The position numbers and the translations under genes were made by a program. From positions 1 to 20,094 of IMG/VR virus record IMGVR_UViG_3300010885_017886: a DNA stretch of 20,094 nucleotides; one strand, given 5' to 3'. Each line of letters opens with the position of its first letter. The first letter of the stretch is position 1. Shown piece by piece: positions 1 through 7,401 of this stretch. Source of the DNA: a virus. The notes beneath the pieces are model-generated. The model was not told the origin of the DNA. It saw only the letters and a list, made by a program, of their open reading frames with translations, and made no database searches.

Positions 1-48
1 GTGACGGACTCTCCTTCTGAGAATCTATGAGCGGCCCCAAGGGTGGGG

Positions 49-95
49 GTATACCGGCAAGAAATGCCTAGTATACTGGCTTGAAACTGGTATAC
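49..95. promoter_or_regulatory. Array of three GTATAC sites, candidate terminase-binding (cosB-like) region
   Basis: The palindrome GTATAC occurs at 49-54, 71-76 and 90-95, with centres 22 and 19 bases apart, close to two helical turns. The first two copies share a longer core: GTATACCGGCAAG and GTATACTGGCTTG. The third is GGTATACCTCTTAC and ends 7 bases before the first start codon. In lambda, cosB lies just before the small-terminase gene and carries three repeated binding sites for gpNu1. Position, number and spacing fit that role, but this is inference. The alternative is an operator for the late transcript. No cosN nick site could be identified in 1-48. Confidence 0.4.
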
Positions 96-102
96 CTCTT
101 AC

Positions 103-633
103 ATGGAAAACCCATCGCCACCATATAGTCTCAAGCAAATTGCGGAAGCCTTCAATGTCACAAAAGGTGCTGTGCAGAAGTGGGATAAGATAGGGCTGAA
201 CCGAAACTGGACCCTTGAAGAGATCCGTGCTTGGAAAACCACTCAAGACATAGCCAAGGCAAAACCCGCAAAGGAGAAGGTCAAAGAGGCAAAAATTGCC
301 GATACGCTTAAACGACCTCATATCCTGCCCTCCCAAACTCCCGAACAGGCTAATGCCCCTTTGCTGACTCTAAGCGAAGCCCGTACAGAGAAACTCCGAA
401 AAGAAGTACAGCGTCTCGACATTATGATCGCTCGAGACAAAGGGGAGCTTGTGCCTCGAGCAGAGGTCAGAGAGGCCGGAGTCAGCATAGGCGCTCTGCT
501 ATCCGCTGAAATTGCCGCGATGGTCAACGACCTTCCGGGGCAGTTGGCAGGCTTGGACGAGGTAGGCATTCGGGCCGGATTGCTTGCAAGGACAGATGCG
601 CTTCTCGTTGCCATAAAGACTAAACTACTATGA
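103..633 (+). CDS. Terminase small subunit (Nu1-like DNA-recognition subunit)
   Basis: This 176-residue protein probably recognises the packaging site and recruits the large terminase. Residues about 8-33 (YSLKQIAEAFNVTKGAVQKW, then DKIGL) read as a winged helix-turn-helix like that of lambda gpNu1. A Lys/Ala/Glu-rich linker (about 50-70) follows, then a charged helical segment around 90-115 and a hydrophobic helical C-terminus suited to oligomerisation or to contact with the large subunit. The length is close to gpNu1 (about 180). The stop overlaps the large-subunit start in ATGA at 630-633, implying translational coupling. No Shine-Dalgarno sequence precedes the ATG. Family assignment rests on the HTH and on the gene next door. 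Confidence 0.82.
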   Translation: MENPSPPYSLKQIAEAFNVTKGAVQKWDKIGLNRNWTLEEIRAWKTTQDIAKAKPAKEKVKEAKIADTLKRPHILPSQTPEQANAPLLTLSEARTEKLRKEVQRLDIMIARDKGELVPRAEVREAGVSIGALLSAEIAAMVNDLPGQLAGLDEVGIRAGLLARTDALLVAIKTKLL

Positions 634-2369
634 ACCCACTCGCTGAAGGCATCTCCGCCGGGATCGTTACCAGCTTCCAAGGCGATCCACTAGACTGGCT
701 ATCTGAACACATCCGTCTTCCGCACTCCGCTCGGTCACAGAGGTTCTCACCAGAGAACGCCCCTTGGTTGAATGATGTATTTCGCGCCGTGTGTAATGAT
801 CGCATAAAGCAAATTGTGGTTCGCGCCCCTACGGGAGGAGGTAAGACCACTCTCCTTGAGTTAGTGGTGCCTTGGATTGTTGCTCAACAGCCTGGGCCAA
901 TGATGCTGGTCGGCCAGACAGATGAGACTGCCTCTGACTGGGCTGAGTCTCGCTTGATGCCAATCCTAGAGGCTTGCCCTCCCGTAGCAAGGCTTTTCCC
1001 GCAAGACCGGCACAAGAAGCGCAAGACTGCGATTATGTTTCCGCACATGGCCCTGTTTATGTCAGGCGCCAATATGTCCTCCTTACAAGAAAAATCCATG
1101 CGGTACTGCTACGGGGATGAATGCTGGCGATGGGAGAATGGCATGATCGGTGAATTGAAGAAACGGCATCATGATAGGTGGAATAGAAAGACCATTCTTG
1201 TCAGCCAGGGAAGCAATACTAAAGACGATTTCGATAATGAATTCAATTCAGGTGAAATCAAGGAATGGGGTACTGAGTGCGAATCTTGCGGGCAATGGCA
1301 CAAGTATCTCTGGACCTCGATTAAGTATGATGAATGCAAGACGCCAGAGGGGGAGTGGGATTGGACTGCGTTAGCCGCCACCGTCCGGCATGAATGTCCG
1401 CACTGTAGCTTTGTGACACTAGATACCACCCAAGGTCGTCGAGGCATGTCGAGCCGAGGACGCTATGAGACGGACCCGATAAATCAACCAATTGTCGGAA
1501 ACGTTTCCTATACTTGGTCAGCTCAGAGTGTTTGGTGGATTTCATGGTCAGATATGGTCTTTGAGTGGATTAAGGCCAACGAGTCAAAAAGGCGAGGAGT
1601 AACAGAGCCTCTAAAGCAATTCCGACAAAAGCGTCTCGCGCAGTCTTGGTCTGATGAAGTCGAGCTGCCGCAGATGAACTTAACTGCCGGAGATTACTTT
1701 TTTGCGGATTACACAGACGGGCAACCGATTGATGGGGAGGTGAAACGCTTGATCGGCATTGACCGCCAGCGGGATCACTTCTGGATGGTAGCTCGAGCAT
1801 TTAGAGCTGATGGCACCAGCAGGCTTATCTGGTCTGGGAAAATCCTCACTGTAGAAAGCATAAGAACGATCCAGCAAAGATTGAAAGTCCCCGACAAGTT
1901 GACTTTTATGGATGCTGGTTACGACACCGGGCTTACTTACTCGGACTGTGCAAAGTTCAATTGGACGGCTCTTCATGGTTCGGGACGCAGATCATTTACT
2001 CATGTGATCTTAAATAAGAATGTGGAAAGATTTTACTCGCCAGTAAAAGATGCACAAGCACCTAACGGTGCCAGGGCCCGGTATATTTTCTGGAGTAACG
2101 AAGGGGTTAAGGATCGACTTTCTGAGCTTCGCGCCATGGGCTCTCCAGTGTGGGAGTATCCCAAGGATGTGTCGCCGGATTACCTTAAACAGATCAACTC
2201 TGAAGTAAAGAGGGAAGTAATTGATAAGGCAACCAAGACAATCACAAGACGTTACGTTAAGATTCACAGAGACAACCATCTCTGGGATTGCGAGGCGGAG
2301 ATCACTGCTGCCGCCTTGATGCTTGGGTTGCTGAAAAATACTAACATTGACGATGAAGATTTCGCTTGA
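630..2369 (+). CDS. Terminase large subunit, GpA family
   Basis: This is the packaging motor and cos-cleaving nuclease, 579 residues, somewhat shorter than lambda gpA (641). The ATPase Walker A motif is at about 66-74 (APTGGGKTT) and the Walker B at about 158-164, ending in D163-E164. Two CxxC pairs (C217/C220 and C256/C259) make a likely zinc-binding insert between the ATPase and nuclease parts. Candidate metal-binding acidic residues of the nuclease are D378 (GIDRQ), D428 (FMDAGYD) and D553 (NHLWDCE). The NHLWDC.. signature near the C-terminus is typical of the GpA family. The gene overlaps the small terminase by four bases. A structured gap of about 165 bases follows. Confidence 0.96.
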   Translation: MNPLAEGISAGIVTSFQGDPLDWLSEHIRLPHSARSQRFSPENAPWLNDVFRAVCNDRIKQIVVRAPTGGGKTTLLELVVPWIVAQQPGPMMLVGQTDETASDWAESRLMPILEACPPVARLFPQDRHKKRKTAIMFPHMALFMSGANMSSLQEKSMRYCYGDECWRWENGMIGELKKRHHDRWNRKTILVSQGSNTKDDFDNEFNSGEIKEWGTECESCGQWHKYLWTSIKYDECKTPEGEWDWTALAATVRHECPHCSFVTLDTTQGRRGMSSRGRYETDPINQPIVGNVSYTWSAQSVWWISWSDMVFEWIKANESKRRGVTEPLKQFRQKRLAQSWSDEVELPQMNLTAGDYFFADYTDGQPIDGEVKRLIGIDRQRDHFWMVARAFRADGTSRLIWSGKILTVESIRTIQQRLKVPDKLTFMDAGYDTGLTYSDCAKFNWTALHGSGRRSFTHVILNKNVERFYSPVKDAQAPNGARARYIFWSNEGVKDRLSELRAMGSPVWEYPKDVSPDYLKQINSEVKREVIDKATKTITRRYVKIHRDNHLWDCEAEITAAALMLGLLKNTNIDDEDFA

Positions 2370-2404
2370 TCTGCTTTTTCTGGCGATGTATTCCTAGCGT
2401 TCAA

Positions 2405-2426
2405 CCAAAAAGCGGACGTTTTTTGG
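2405..2426 (+). other. Short hairpin after the large terminase gene
   Basis: CCAAAAAGC (2405-2413) pairs with GTTTTTTGG (2418-2426) around a GGAC loop, including one G-U pair. It lies 36 bases after the terminase stop. The T run lies inside the stem rather than after it, so it is not a classical terminator. It could be a transcript-end or processing hairpin. Confidence 0.4.
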
Positions 2427-2433
2427 GGCAATT

Positions 2434-2514
2434 GCCAGTCCCCGCACATAACGTGCATAGCGTCGGAAAGCGTAAAGTCTTTACTGAGTAAAGACTGGGG
2501 ACTGGCTTTCTTTT
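2434..2514 (+). terminator. Branched inverted repeat with T-rich tail; terminator or structured RNA
   Basis: The outer arms GCCAGTCCCC (2434-2443) and GGGGACTGGC (2497-2506) are perfect complements. Inside them lie a small hairpin (GCAC/GTGC, 2444-2456) and a second perfect repeat, AGTCTTTACT and AGTAAAGACT, around one G (2476-2496). The second stem abuts the outer stem, so the RNA can fold as a three-way junction with an unpaired strand at 2457-2475. TTTCTTTT follows at 2507-2514, so the downstream arm plus tail can also act as an intrinsic terminator. The branching is more elaborate than a terminator needs. Confidence 0.5.
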
Positions 2515-2536
2515 GTTTACAAATCGGCCTTCTAGC
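2515..2536 (+). promoter_or_regulatory. GTTTACA motif 22 bases before a start codon
   Basis: GTTTACA begins at 2515, 22 bases before the ATG at 2537, directly after the T-rich tail of the preceding repeat. The stretch CCTTCTAGC then leads into the ATG. The same arrangement recurs before 5197, 8035 and 13985. It could be a promoter element read after a terminator or a translation signal replacing a Shine-Dalgarno site. Confidence 0.35.
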
Positions 2537-2800
2537 ATGAGGGCCTCCCGCCTAATCCTTTCCATTTTCCTCTCTCGGTCCACAGAGGAACTATACTCAA
2601 TTCGCGACGGCAAGTTTGATCTTATCGTCCAAGGGCAGGGCATGATGATCTCCTCGGCGGTCAATGGATCGCAGTTTTCCTTTTATGCTGCCTCTATGCT
2701 TTCTCCATTGGAGGTTGCTCAGATGGCACAACTCGCGATTGATCATAAAGAAGCGGGTTGGTGTAGACCTACCACCAGAACAACCGTAAGATTCATGTAA
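2537..2800 (+). CDS. Small protein, possibly gpW-like head-tail connector
   Basis: An 87-residue protein sits between the large terminase and the portal, exactly where lambda encodes gpW, the small protein that completes the head for tail joining. The composition is loosely gpW-like: a helical start with ELYSIRDGKFD, a central segment that may be beta (DLIVQGQG..NGSQFSFY), a helix with SPLEVAQMAQLAIDH, and a basic end (TTRTTVRFM). I chose the ATG at 2537; a TTG at 2513 would add eight residues but lies inside the T-rich tail of the upstream repeat. No Shine-Dalgarno site is seen. Its TAA overlaps the portal ATG by one base. The match to gpW is weak and depends mainly on position. Confidence 0.4.
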   Translation: MRASRLILSIFLSRSTEELYSIRDGKFDLIVQGQGMMISSAVNGSQFSFYAASMLSPLEVAQMAQLAIDHKEAGWCRPTTRTTVRFM

Positions 2801-4290
2801 TGGGATTACTCGATAAGATTACTACGCTGTTCAAAGGGGGCAGTCTAAAGCCAAAAGCGGAATACAACCGCTACCAGAACATGCGCCTTATCGAAGGCGG
2901 ATGGTGGGCAGAACGTCCTTATTGGCCTACACATAACCGTTCGCTTGACAAAGAGGTAACTCTTTCAGAATATCGCGTTCTGGTTAGTGCCTCAAACCGG
3001 CTTTACTATAATTATGGTGCGATTACGAACTGCGTTAATGCCTTTGCTCAATATTGTATTGGCAGTAGCTTTTCTCCTGTATTTCAGGGAGAAGACAAAG
3101 AGTGGGGAGCTTTAGCTGAGAAATGGTTACACGATGCACTTGAAATTGCCTACACAGATGGGACACCTTGGGCTCTTGGCCTTGTCCGAGAAATTATCAT
3201 GCTCACCCGCGATGGTGACTGCGGGACTATCTTCACTGAAACTAAAAACGGATTTCCGCAATTGCAGCAAGTTGCTTGGCATCAAATTGCCTCCCGTGAA
3301 GGCACAGAAGTAGTTAAGGAAGGCAAATACAAAGGCTTGCCCCAGCACAATGGTGTAATCAAGAACCTTCAGGGCAGGCCGGTGGCTTATCGGCTAATGG
3401 GACCTCTTGAGGAGCAGGACCGAGATATCTCGGCTCAGAACATGCAGTTGACTATGGAATCCATTGCCCCGGATCAATCCCGAGGATTCCCTGCGTTCAC
3501 TGCTGCCATACGAGATCTTCGTACCACTCTTTCTATCGGCAACAACATCCGCCAAGCAGCGGAACTTGCTAGCACTATCGGTCTGATTGTCCACAACGAG
3601 ATGGGCATGGCTGATCCTCTCGATCCTGCCTATGCTCTCCAAGATGCTCCTCCAGTTGGACAAAGCGGTCTTCGCGTTGAAGAGCGTATGGGTGGCTCGA
3701 TTCAATACTTCCGCGCCGGTGCTGGAGAAAAGCTTGAACAGCTTAAGAATGAGATTCCAACGGAAGCCACCGACAGATTGCTCGAACGGTTGCTGCGGAA
3801 TGCCATGCTTGCCGGAGGATTCCCCCCAGAATTCTTCTGGAAGCCGGGTGAAGCTTCGGGTGCGAACTCCCGTATGGTTGTCGAACAGGTAAACCGCAAG
3901 ATCGCCAGGACTCAGCACATTATGAAATCCGCCTGCAAACGCCGGATTGGATATTTTGTGTCCAAGGCCATTAAATTGGGCCAGCTTCCTCCCTACAAAG
4001 GCAAAGACGCCGGAGGATTCTTAAAGTGGACCTTCACTCGTCCTGCAATCCTCACCCTCGATCAAGGGTACGCCAATGGCGCGGCACTTGATGCTTACAG
4101 GGCTGGGTTGCGGACGATGACAGACATTGTAGGTGAAGGCGGGCATACTCTCGAGCAGCATTTGGATATGCGCGAGAAAGAGGGCCTTGCAATTAAGGAA
4201 CGCATGGAGCGCTCTAAGCTTCCTCTCGAGTCCTTTGTAACTTTCACGCCTAACGGCAATTTGAATACGCAGCAGAACATCAAGCCATGA
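2800..4290 (+). CDS. Portal protein, lambda family
   Basis: This 496-residue protein should form the ring at the capsid vertex through which DNA is packaged. The region at about 60-95 (LVSASNRLYYNYGAITNCVN onward), the DGDCGTIF segment at about 138-145, and the stretch SRGFPAFTAAIRDLRTT near 227-243 with the following helical AAELAST segment match the pattern of lambda-type portals. The C-terminal third holds EFFWKPGEASGANSRM and a DMREKEGL segment, also usual for the family. It is a little shorter than lambda gpB (533). It starts at a TAATG overlap with the preceding gene and ends in an ATGA overlap with the protease, consistent with coupled translation of connector, portal and protease. Confidence 0.93.
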   Translation: MGLLDKITTLFKGGSLKPKAEYNRYQNMRLIEGGWWAERPYWPTHNRSLDKEVTLSEYRVLVSASNRLYYNYGAITNCVNAFAQYCIGSSFSPVFQGEDKEWGALAEKWLHDALEIAYTDGTPWALGLVREIIMLTRDGDCGTIFTETKNGFPQLQQVAWHQIASREGTEVVKEGKYKGLPQHNGVIKNLQGRPVAYRLMGPLEEQDRDISAQNMQLTMESIAPDQSRGFPAFTAAIRDLRTTLSIGNNIRQAAELASTIGLIVHNEMGMADPLDPAYALQDAPPVGQSGLRVEERMGGSIQYFRAGAGEKLEQLKNEIPTEATDRLLERLLRNAMLAGGFPPEFFWKPGEASGANSRMVVEQVNRKIARTQHIMKSACKRRIGYFVSKAIKLGQLPPYKGKDAGGFLKWTFTRPAILTLDQGYANGAALDAYRAGLRTMTDIVGEGGHTLEQHLDMREKEGLAIKERMERSKLPLESFVTFTPNGNLNTQQNIKP

Positions 4291-5114
4291 AATTAGTCCG
4301 CGTTCTATCTCGCATCAACATGCGTCCCTGGGCTATTGAGCCCGCCGGACAAGCAGCCATAGCGCAGTTGCTCAAGAATAAGATGGCTCGAGCAGACAGT
4401 GATGAGATTCCCGATCTCTCTGAATACGCCAACGAACGTAAGCCTATGTGGATTGATGGCAATGGCATTGCCCATATACACATTGAGGGCGTAATGGCCA
4501 AGGGTATTTCCAGGCTTGAAGCTATCTGCGGGGGGTACGACCTTGACTGGCTTGAATCGGACCTTAACGAGGCGAACGAGGCTGGCGTAAAGGGATGCTG
4601 GATTGAATTTGACACTCCCGGCGGAAGTTGCGAGGGCCTCGCTGAGTGCGCGGATATGATTTCCGAAATGGCACGCCGGATTCCCGTTGTTGCATGGACA
4701 GATCAGACTATTGCCAGCGCCGGATATTTCCTTGCTTCCTCTTGCACAAAGATTTATGCATCTCAGTCTTCTATGGTTGGCTCTATTGGCGTTATCATTG
4801 GCTGGATTGATTCTAGCGAGCAATGGTCTAGCCAAGGAATGAGCTGGGAGCCCGTTGTTAGCGGACCGCTCAAAGGTGCAGGCATGGGGCCATCTCTTAC
4901 GGAAGCCCAGAGGGAAAGCCTTCAGCGTCTAGTGGATGACTCTTATGCTCTCTTCAAGAAGAACATCCTAAAGCATCGCCGAGTTCCGAATGAAGCAATG
5001 CAGGGAGAGCTTTATCTCGCAAGTCGCGCAGCCAGTTACAACCTCGTTGATTCTGCGACGTTGACAGAGCAACAAGCATTTGATAAATTGGTTTCGTTGT
5101 GTAGTTCATTGTAG
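4287..5114 (+). CDS. S49-family prohead protease (lambda gpC-like)
   Basis: This 275-residue serine peptidase of the SppA/lambda C family probably cleaves scaffold and head proteins during prohead maturation. The fold signature runs from GIAHIHIEGVM (about 60-70) through IEFDTPGGS (106-114). The nucleophile is S144 in TIASAGYFLAS, followed by YASQSSMVGSIGV, and the catalytic lysine is K196 in SGPLKGAG. It is much shorter than lambda gpC (439), whose C-terminal part contains the nested scaffold Nu3; here that part is missing and a separate coiled-coil gene lies downstream. The start overlaps the portal stop (ATGA). A strong intrinsic terminator follows. Confidence 0.93.
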   Translation: MKLVRVLSRINMRPWAIEPAGQAAIAQLLKNKMARADSDEIPDLSEYANERKPMWIDGNGIAHIHIEGVMAKGISRLEAICGGYDLDWLESDLNEANEAGVKGCWIEFDTPGGSCEGLAECADMISEMARRIPVVAWTDQTIASAGYFLASSCTKIYASQSSMVGSIGVIIGWIDSSEQWSSQGMSWEPVVSGPLKGAGMGPSLTEAQRESLQRLVDDSYALFKKNILKHRRVPNEAMQGELYLASRAASYNLVDSATLTEQQAFDKLVSLCSSL

Positions 5115-5142
5115 TGTATTGTGTATTGTGTATCCATGTGAA

Positions 5143-5175
5143 CGCCGCAGAGTTTAATCGCTCTGCGGCGTTTTT
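5143..5175 (+). terminator. Rho-independent terminator
   Basis: CGCCGCAGAG (5143-5152) pairs perfectly with CTCTGCGGCG (5161-5170) around an 8-base loop, followed by TTTTT (5171-5175). Two further A-T pairs extend the stem. It lies 28 bases after the protease stop and before the scaffold candidate, so it may cut transcription and lower expression of the genes beyond unless a promoter or antitermination restores it. Confidence 0.85.
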
Positions 5176-5196
5176 GTTTACATATGGCGCATAGGT
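5176..5196 (+). promoter_or_regulatory. GTTTACA motif 21 bases before a start codon
   Basis: GTTTACA starts at 5176, on the edge of the terminator T tract, and is followed by CATAGGT and the ATG at 5197. This is the second copy of the arrangement seen before 2537. Coming straight after a terminator and before the scaffold and coat genes, it is a reasonable promoter candidate, but no standard -10 hexamer is obvious. Confidence 0.35.
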
Positions 5197-5589
5197 ATGG
5201 AACCCGCCACCCTCTCTGACGCTCTGTCTGCACTCGCAGCGGCCCGTACAGACTTATCTGCATTGGAAGCTCTTTCCAATGACCACAAAACCGTAGTGCA
5301 GGCACTTGCTGACACACAACGGGACAACAGCGCTTTGGTGCTGGCTGTTAAAGCTTTGCAAAACGAAAAGACTGATCTGGAAGCTTCGATTGAAGCCTTC
5401 AAAAAAGTTGAAGCGGACGCAAATGCAAGGGCTGTTGAAATCGTCGCTTCGATTGGTGTTGAACCTGTCGTTGTTGTCGCTGAAGCCGTCTCTGCAACTC
5501 AGACGCTAGCCGAACGCTTGGAAGGCGTTACAGATCCCCGCGTTCGCGGCCAGATCCGTCAGGATTTCCTCAACTCTAAAAACAAGTAA
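5197..5589 (+). CDS. Scaffold-like coiled-coil protein
   Basis: This 130-residue acidic protein is rich in Ala, Leu, Asp, Glu and Lys. Residues about 5-80 have hydrophobic spacing that fits a long coiled coil (LSDALSALAAARTDLSALEA; LVLAVKALQNEKTDLEASIE). The C-terminal part after about 95 ends in a basic segment (RVRGQIRQDFLNSKNK), as scaffold proteins often do to bind coat protein. Position between the prohead protease and the coat gene supports an assembly scaffold, replacing the Nu3 domain missing from the protease. A shared head-decoration role cannot be excluded. No family motif is recognised, so the call rests on composition and context. It starts at ATG 5197; an ATG at 5184 is in another frame and closes quickly. 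Confidence 0.6.
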   Translation: MEPATLSDALSALAAARTDLSALEALSNDHKTVVQALADTQRDNSALVLAVKALQNEKTDLEASIEAFKKVEADANARAVEIVASIGVEPVVVVAEAVSATQTLAERLEGVTDPRVRGQIRQDFLNSKNK

Positions 5590-5592
5590 TTT

Positions 5593-6498
5593 ATGTCCAA
5601 TCAATTAGGAACGCTAAATAGTGCGCTTATCCTCCAGGAAGCGCTTTCGTTGGTCTATACCATTCGTCCAGAACTTCGTGTAATCACGAAAGATCTCGAC
5701 CCTATGGGGGCCCTTCAGAACCAGACAGTTATCACTCGTCTGAAAACCATCCCTACGGTGGTTAATGGCACTGATCCGATCCCTGATGTATCGACGACTG
5801 ACGTGCCGGTGACGTTGTCCTACGACCGCAAGGTGGGTGCAACCTTTACGGCTGCCCAGCTCAATAGCACGAATCGTAATCTGATCCGTGAAATGGCCGA
5901 ACCTATCGCTCGCGCAATGGCGAACGAAATGGTCGATTCTGTTGCCGCCCTTTGGACGACTAGCAACTTTGTAAACGAAACCGTTGAGCCCACGCCCGAC
6001 TATTCGACTCTGGTGTCTCTCCGTAAAGAGCTTGTCTCTCGCGGTATTCACGGTGATCGCTTTGCGGCTGTGAGCCCCGGCGTCTATCAGCTCTTGCTGG
6101 AAGATCCTCGGTGCAATCGTTTCTACAAAGCATTCCTTGCTCCGGGCACTGATCCGATTGAGCAGGGTGAGCTTCTCCAGACTGCGGGTTTTGCTCGGAT
6201 TTTTGAATATCCGAACATTCCCCTCAACAATCACATGATTGGGTTCGCAGGAACTTCCGAATCCGTGATTCTGGCCAGCCGTCCTCCGCTTGATCCTCGC
6301 GAAGCGTTTGGCGCTGGTGGCGTTCCCTTTCCGGGGAATTTTGAGATCATCTCTGACCCTGTCACCGGCATGTCTGCCGCTGCGGTTGAATGGATTGATC
6401 CGTCCACGCTCGCTATCCAGGTCTATCTGAAATGGATCTATGGTGTTGCAAAGGGCAATCCCGCCGCCGGTCAGCGCTTGGTTTCTGCCGCTAACTAA
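5593..6498 (+). CDS. Major capsid protein, HK97 fold
   Basis: This 301-residue protein is the probable main shell subunit. It lies right after the scaffold candidate and before the head-tail joiners. The stretch VPVTLSYDRKVGATFTAAQL followed by REMAEPIARAMANEMVDSVA (about residues 72-115) resembles the P-domain and spine helix of HK97-fold coat proteins, more like the P22 gp5 group than lambda gpE. A mid-protein segment with LVSLRKELVSRGI..DRFAAVSPGVYQLLLED, then GFAGTSESVILASRPP and a C-terminal beta-rich part also fit. There is no long N-terminal delta domain, which agrees with a separate scaffold gene. The start is 3 bases after the preceding stop. The exact subfamily is uncertain. Confidence 0.85.
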   Translation: MSNQLGTLNSALILQEALSLVYTIRPELRVITKDLDPMGALQNQTVITRLKTIPTVVNGTDPIPDVSTTDVPVTLSYDRKVGATFTAAQLNSTNRNLIREMAEPIARAMANEMVDSVAALWTTSNFVNETVEPTPDYSTLVSLRKELVSRGIHGDRFAAVSPGVYQLLLEDPRCNRFYKAFLAPGTDPIEQGELLQTAGFARIFEYPNIPLNNHMIGFAGTSESVILASRPPLDPREAFGAGGVPFPGNFEIISDPVTGMSAAAVEWIDPSTLAIQVYLKWIYGVAKGNPAAGQRLVSAAN

Positions 6499-6502
6499 TC
6501 AA

Positions 6503-6721
6503 ATGGATCTGCACCTCACTATCTCGAGGACTGCACTGGGAGAGGTCAGGGTCGCTTATTGTGGCCCTGACCGCCTCGCGGCGCAGAATGCTTACGAGAC
6601 TAATATCGAAGGTGCGGTTGTTGTTGAGTACATGCCTTATTTGGAGGCGCAACGCATCCGCAAGATTGCTAGGCCAGCAGCACCTCTTGCTGTTCAAGAA
6701 CAGTCTAGCAAAAAGAAATGA
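6503..6721 (+). CDS. Small hypothetical protein after the coat gene (gpFI position)
   Basis: A 72-residue protein starts at ATG 6503, four bases after the coat stop. It has a beta-like N-terminal half (LHLTISRTALGEVRVAY) and a basic, Ala/Pro-rich tail ending in SKKK. It sits where lambda encodes gpFI, but I see no sequence similarity to it. The stop overlaps the next gene's start in ATGA at 6718-6721. It may be a connector or a packaging accessory; no function is claimed. Confidence 0.7.
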   Translation: MDLHLTISRTALGEVRVAYCGPDRLAAQNAYETNIEGAVVVEYMPYLEAQRIRKIARPAAPLAVQEQSSKKK

Positions 6722-7020
6722 GCTTTTTCTCCCAAATGTCGGCGGCATTCGACCAATCCGCCGCATTTGTGGGAAGGCCCTTTATTTATAAGGGCGTAAC
6801 CTACACCGGCATCGTTAATTTCCTCAATACAAGCGAGGTCATTGATTACGGTGGGTTTCAGAGCCATTTAAGCGCAACCATCGCAGTAAACTGCAATTTG
6901 ATGCCACAGCCCACAAAGGGAGATCGTCTTACCATTGATGGGATTGATCGCCGGGTTGTGAATGTCACGAATAACAACGGAGTGAGCTGGCATATTAGCC
7001 TAGAAGACGTTTCAAGATGA
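6718..7020 (+). CDS. Head-tail joining protein (gpFII-like)
   Basis: This 100-residue protein has the size, beta-rich character and position of the lambda gpFII stopper family, which binds the connector and receives the tail. Segments such as FIYKGVTYTGIVNFL, IAVNCNLMPQPTKGDRLTID and DRRVVNVTNNNGVSWHISLE read as successive strands with a turn before the conserved-looking GDRLTIDG. The N-terminal amphipathic segment (FFSQMSAAFDQSAAFVG) resembles the start of this family. It overlaps its neighbours by four bases on both sides. The call is moderately secure by size, pattern and order. Confidence 0.68.
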   Translation: MSFFSQMSAAFDQSAAFVGRPFIYKGVTYTGIVNFLNTSEVIDYGGFQSHLSATIAVNCNLMPQPTKGDRLTIDGIDRRVVNVTNNNGVSWHISLEDVSR

Positions 7021-7397
7021 TTGATGGGTTTTTATGTGAGGCAATCGCCGAGTCTTTAAGGACTGAATTTCCGAATGTTTATGTCGGAATTCCTCAAGAT
7101 GATGGCCGGATCACAATGCCAGCAATCATCTTGCAGCTTCGCTCGGATTTTGTTGTCGGTTCCCCTTATGAGCGCGGGCATTTGACCGTAATGGTGTGCT
7201 CGCAAGCTGACGATACAGATCCTCACGCTCATTCTCAATTTGTTTACGATGTTAGCCAATTTATGAGGACTATCACCATTCAATCTGACGTTGTTCAGCT
7301 TTATGGGATTGTCACAAGCTCTGGTGACGAGGCTCATGCTGAACGTCATTGGCAAACCCCGCTTCTTTATATCGTAGGATTCGCACCTAAATCTTAA
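7017..7397 (+). CDS. Tail completion / tail terminator-like protein
   Basis: A 126-residue protein follows the gpFII-like gene and precedes the tube-like genes, where siphophages place the tail terminator (lambda gpU/gpZ). The N-terminal helix (CEAIAESLRTEFPNVYVGIP) followed by strands (AIILQLRSDF; ERGHLTVMVCSQ), a helix (HSQFVYDVSQFMRTI) and terminal strands (LYGIVTSSG; PLLYIVGFAP) matches the alpha/beta layout of that class. The start overlaps the preceding stop (ATGA at 7017-7020). The assignment is from fold pattern and gene order, with no diagnostic motif. Confidence 0.6.
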   Translation: MIDGFLCEAIAESLRTEFPNVYVGIPQDDGRITMPAIILQLRSDFVVGSPYERGHLTVMVCSQADDTDPHAHSQFVYDVSQFMRTITIQSDVVQLYGIVTSSGDEAHAERHWQTPLLYIVGFAPKS

Positions 7398-7401
7398 TAT
7401 T

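Noticed and set aside
318-680. Minus-strand open frames throughout, for example 318-680, 3394-3918, 4305-4835 and 5614-6234
   Set aside because: They lie opposite well-supported head genes, have no family features, and are the shadow frames expected of coding DNA.
2476-2500. Hammerhead or twister ribozyme in the structured gap
   Set aside because: CTGAGTA does not match the hammerhead CUGANGA core and no twister conserved loops were found, so no ribozyme class is claimed.
2513-2536. TTG start eight codons upstream for the connector candidate
   Set aside because: It sits inside the T-rich tail of the upstream repeat and lacks any ribosome-binding site; ATG 2537 fits the motif seen before three other genes.
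5115-5134. Short GTATTGT tandem repeat after the protease gene
   Set aside because: Only about two and a half copies; likely chance or slippage without functional support.
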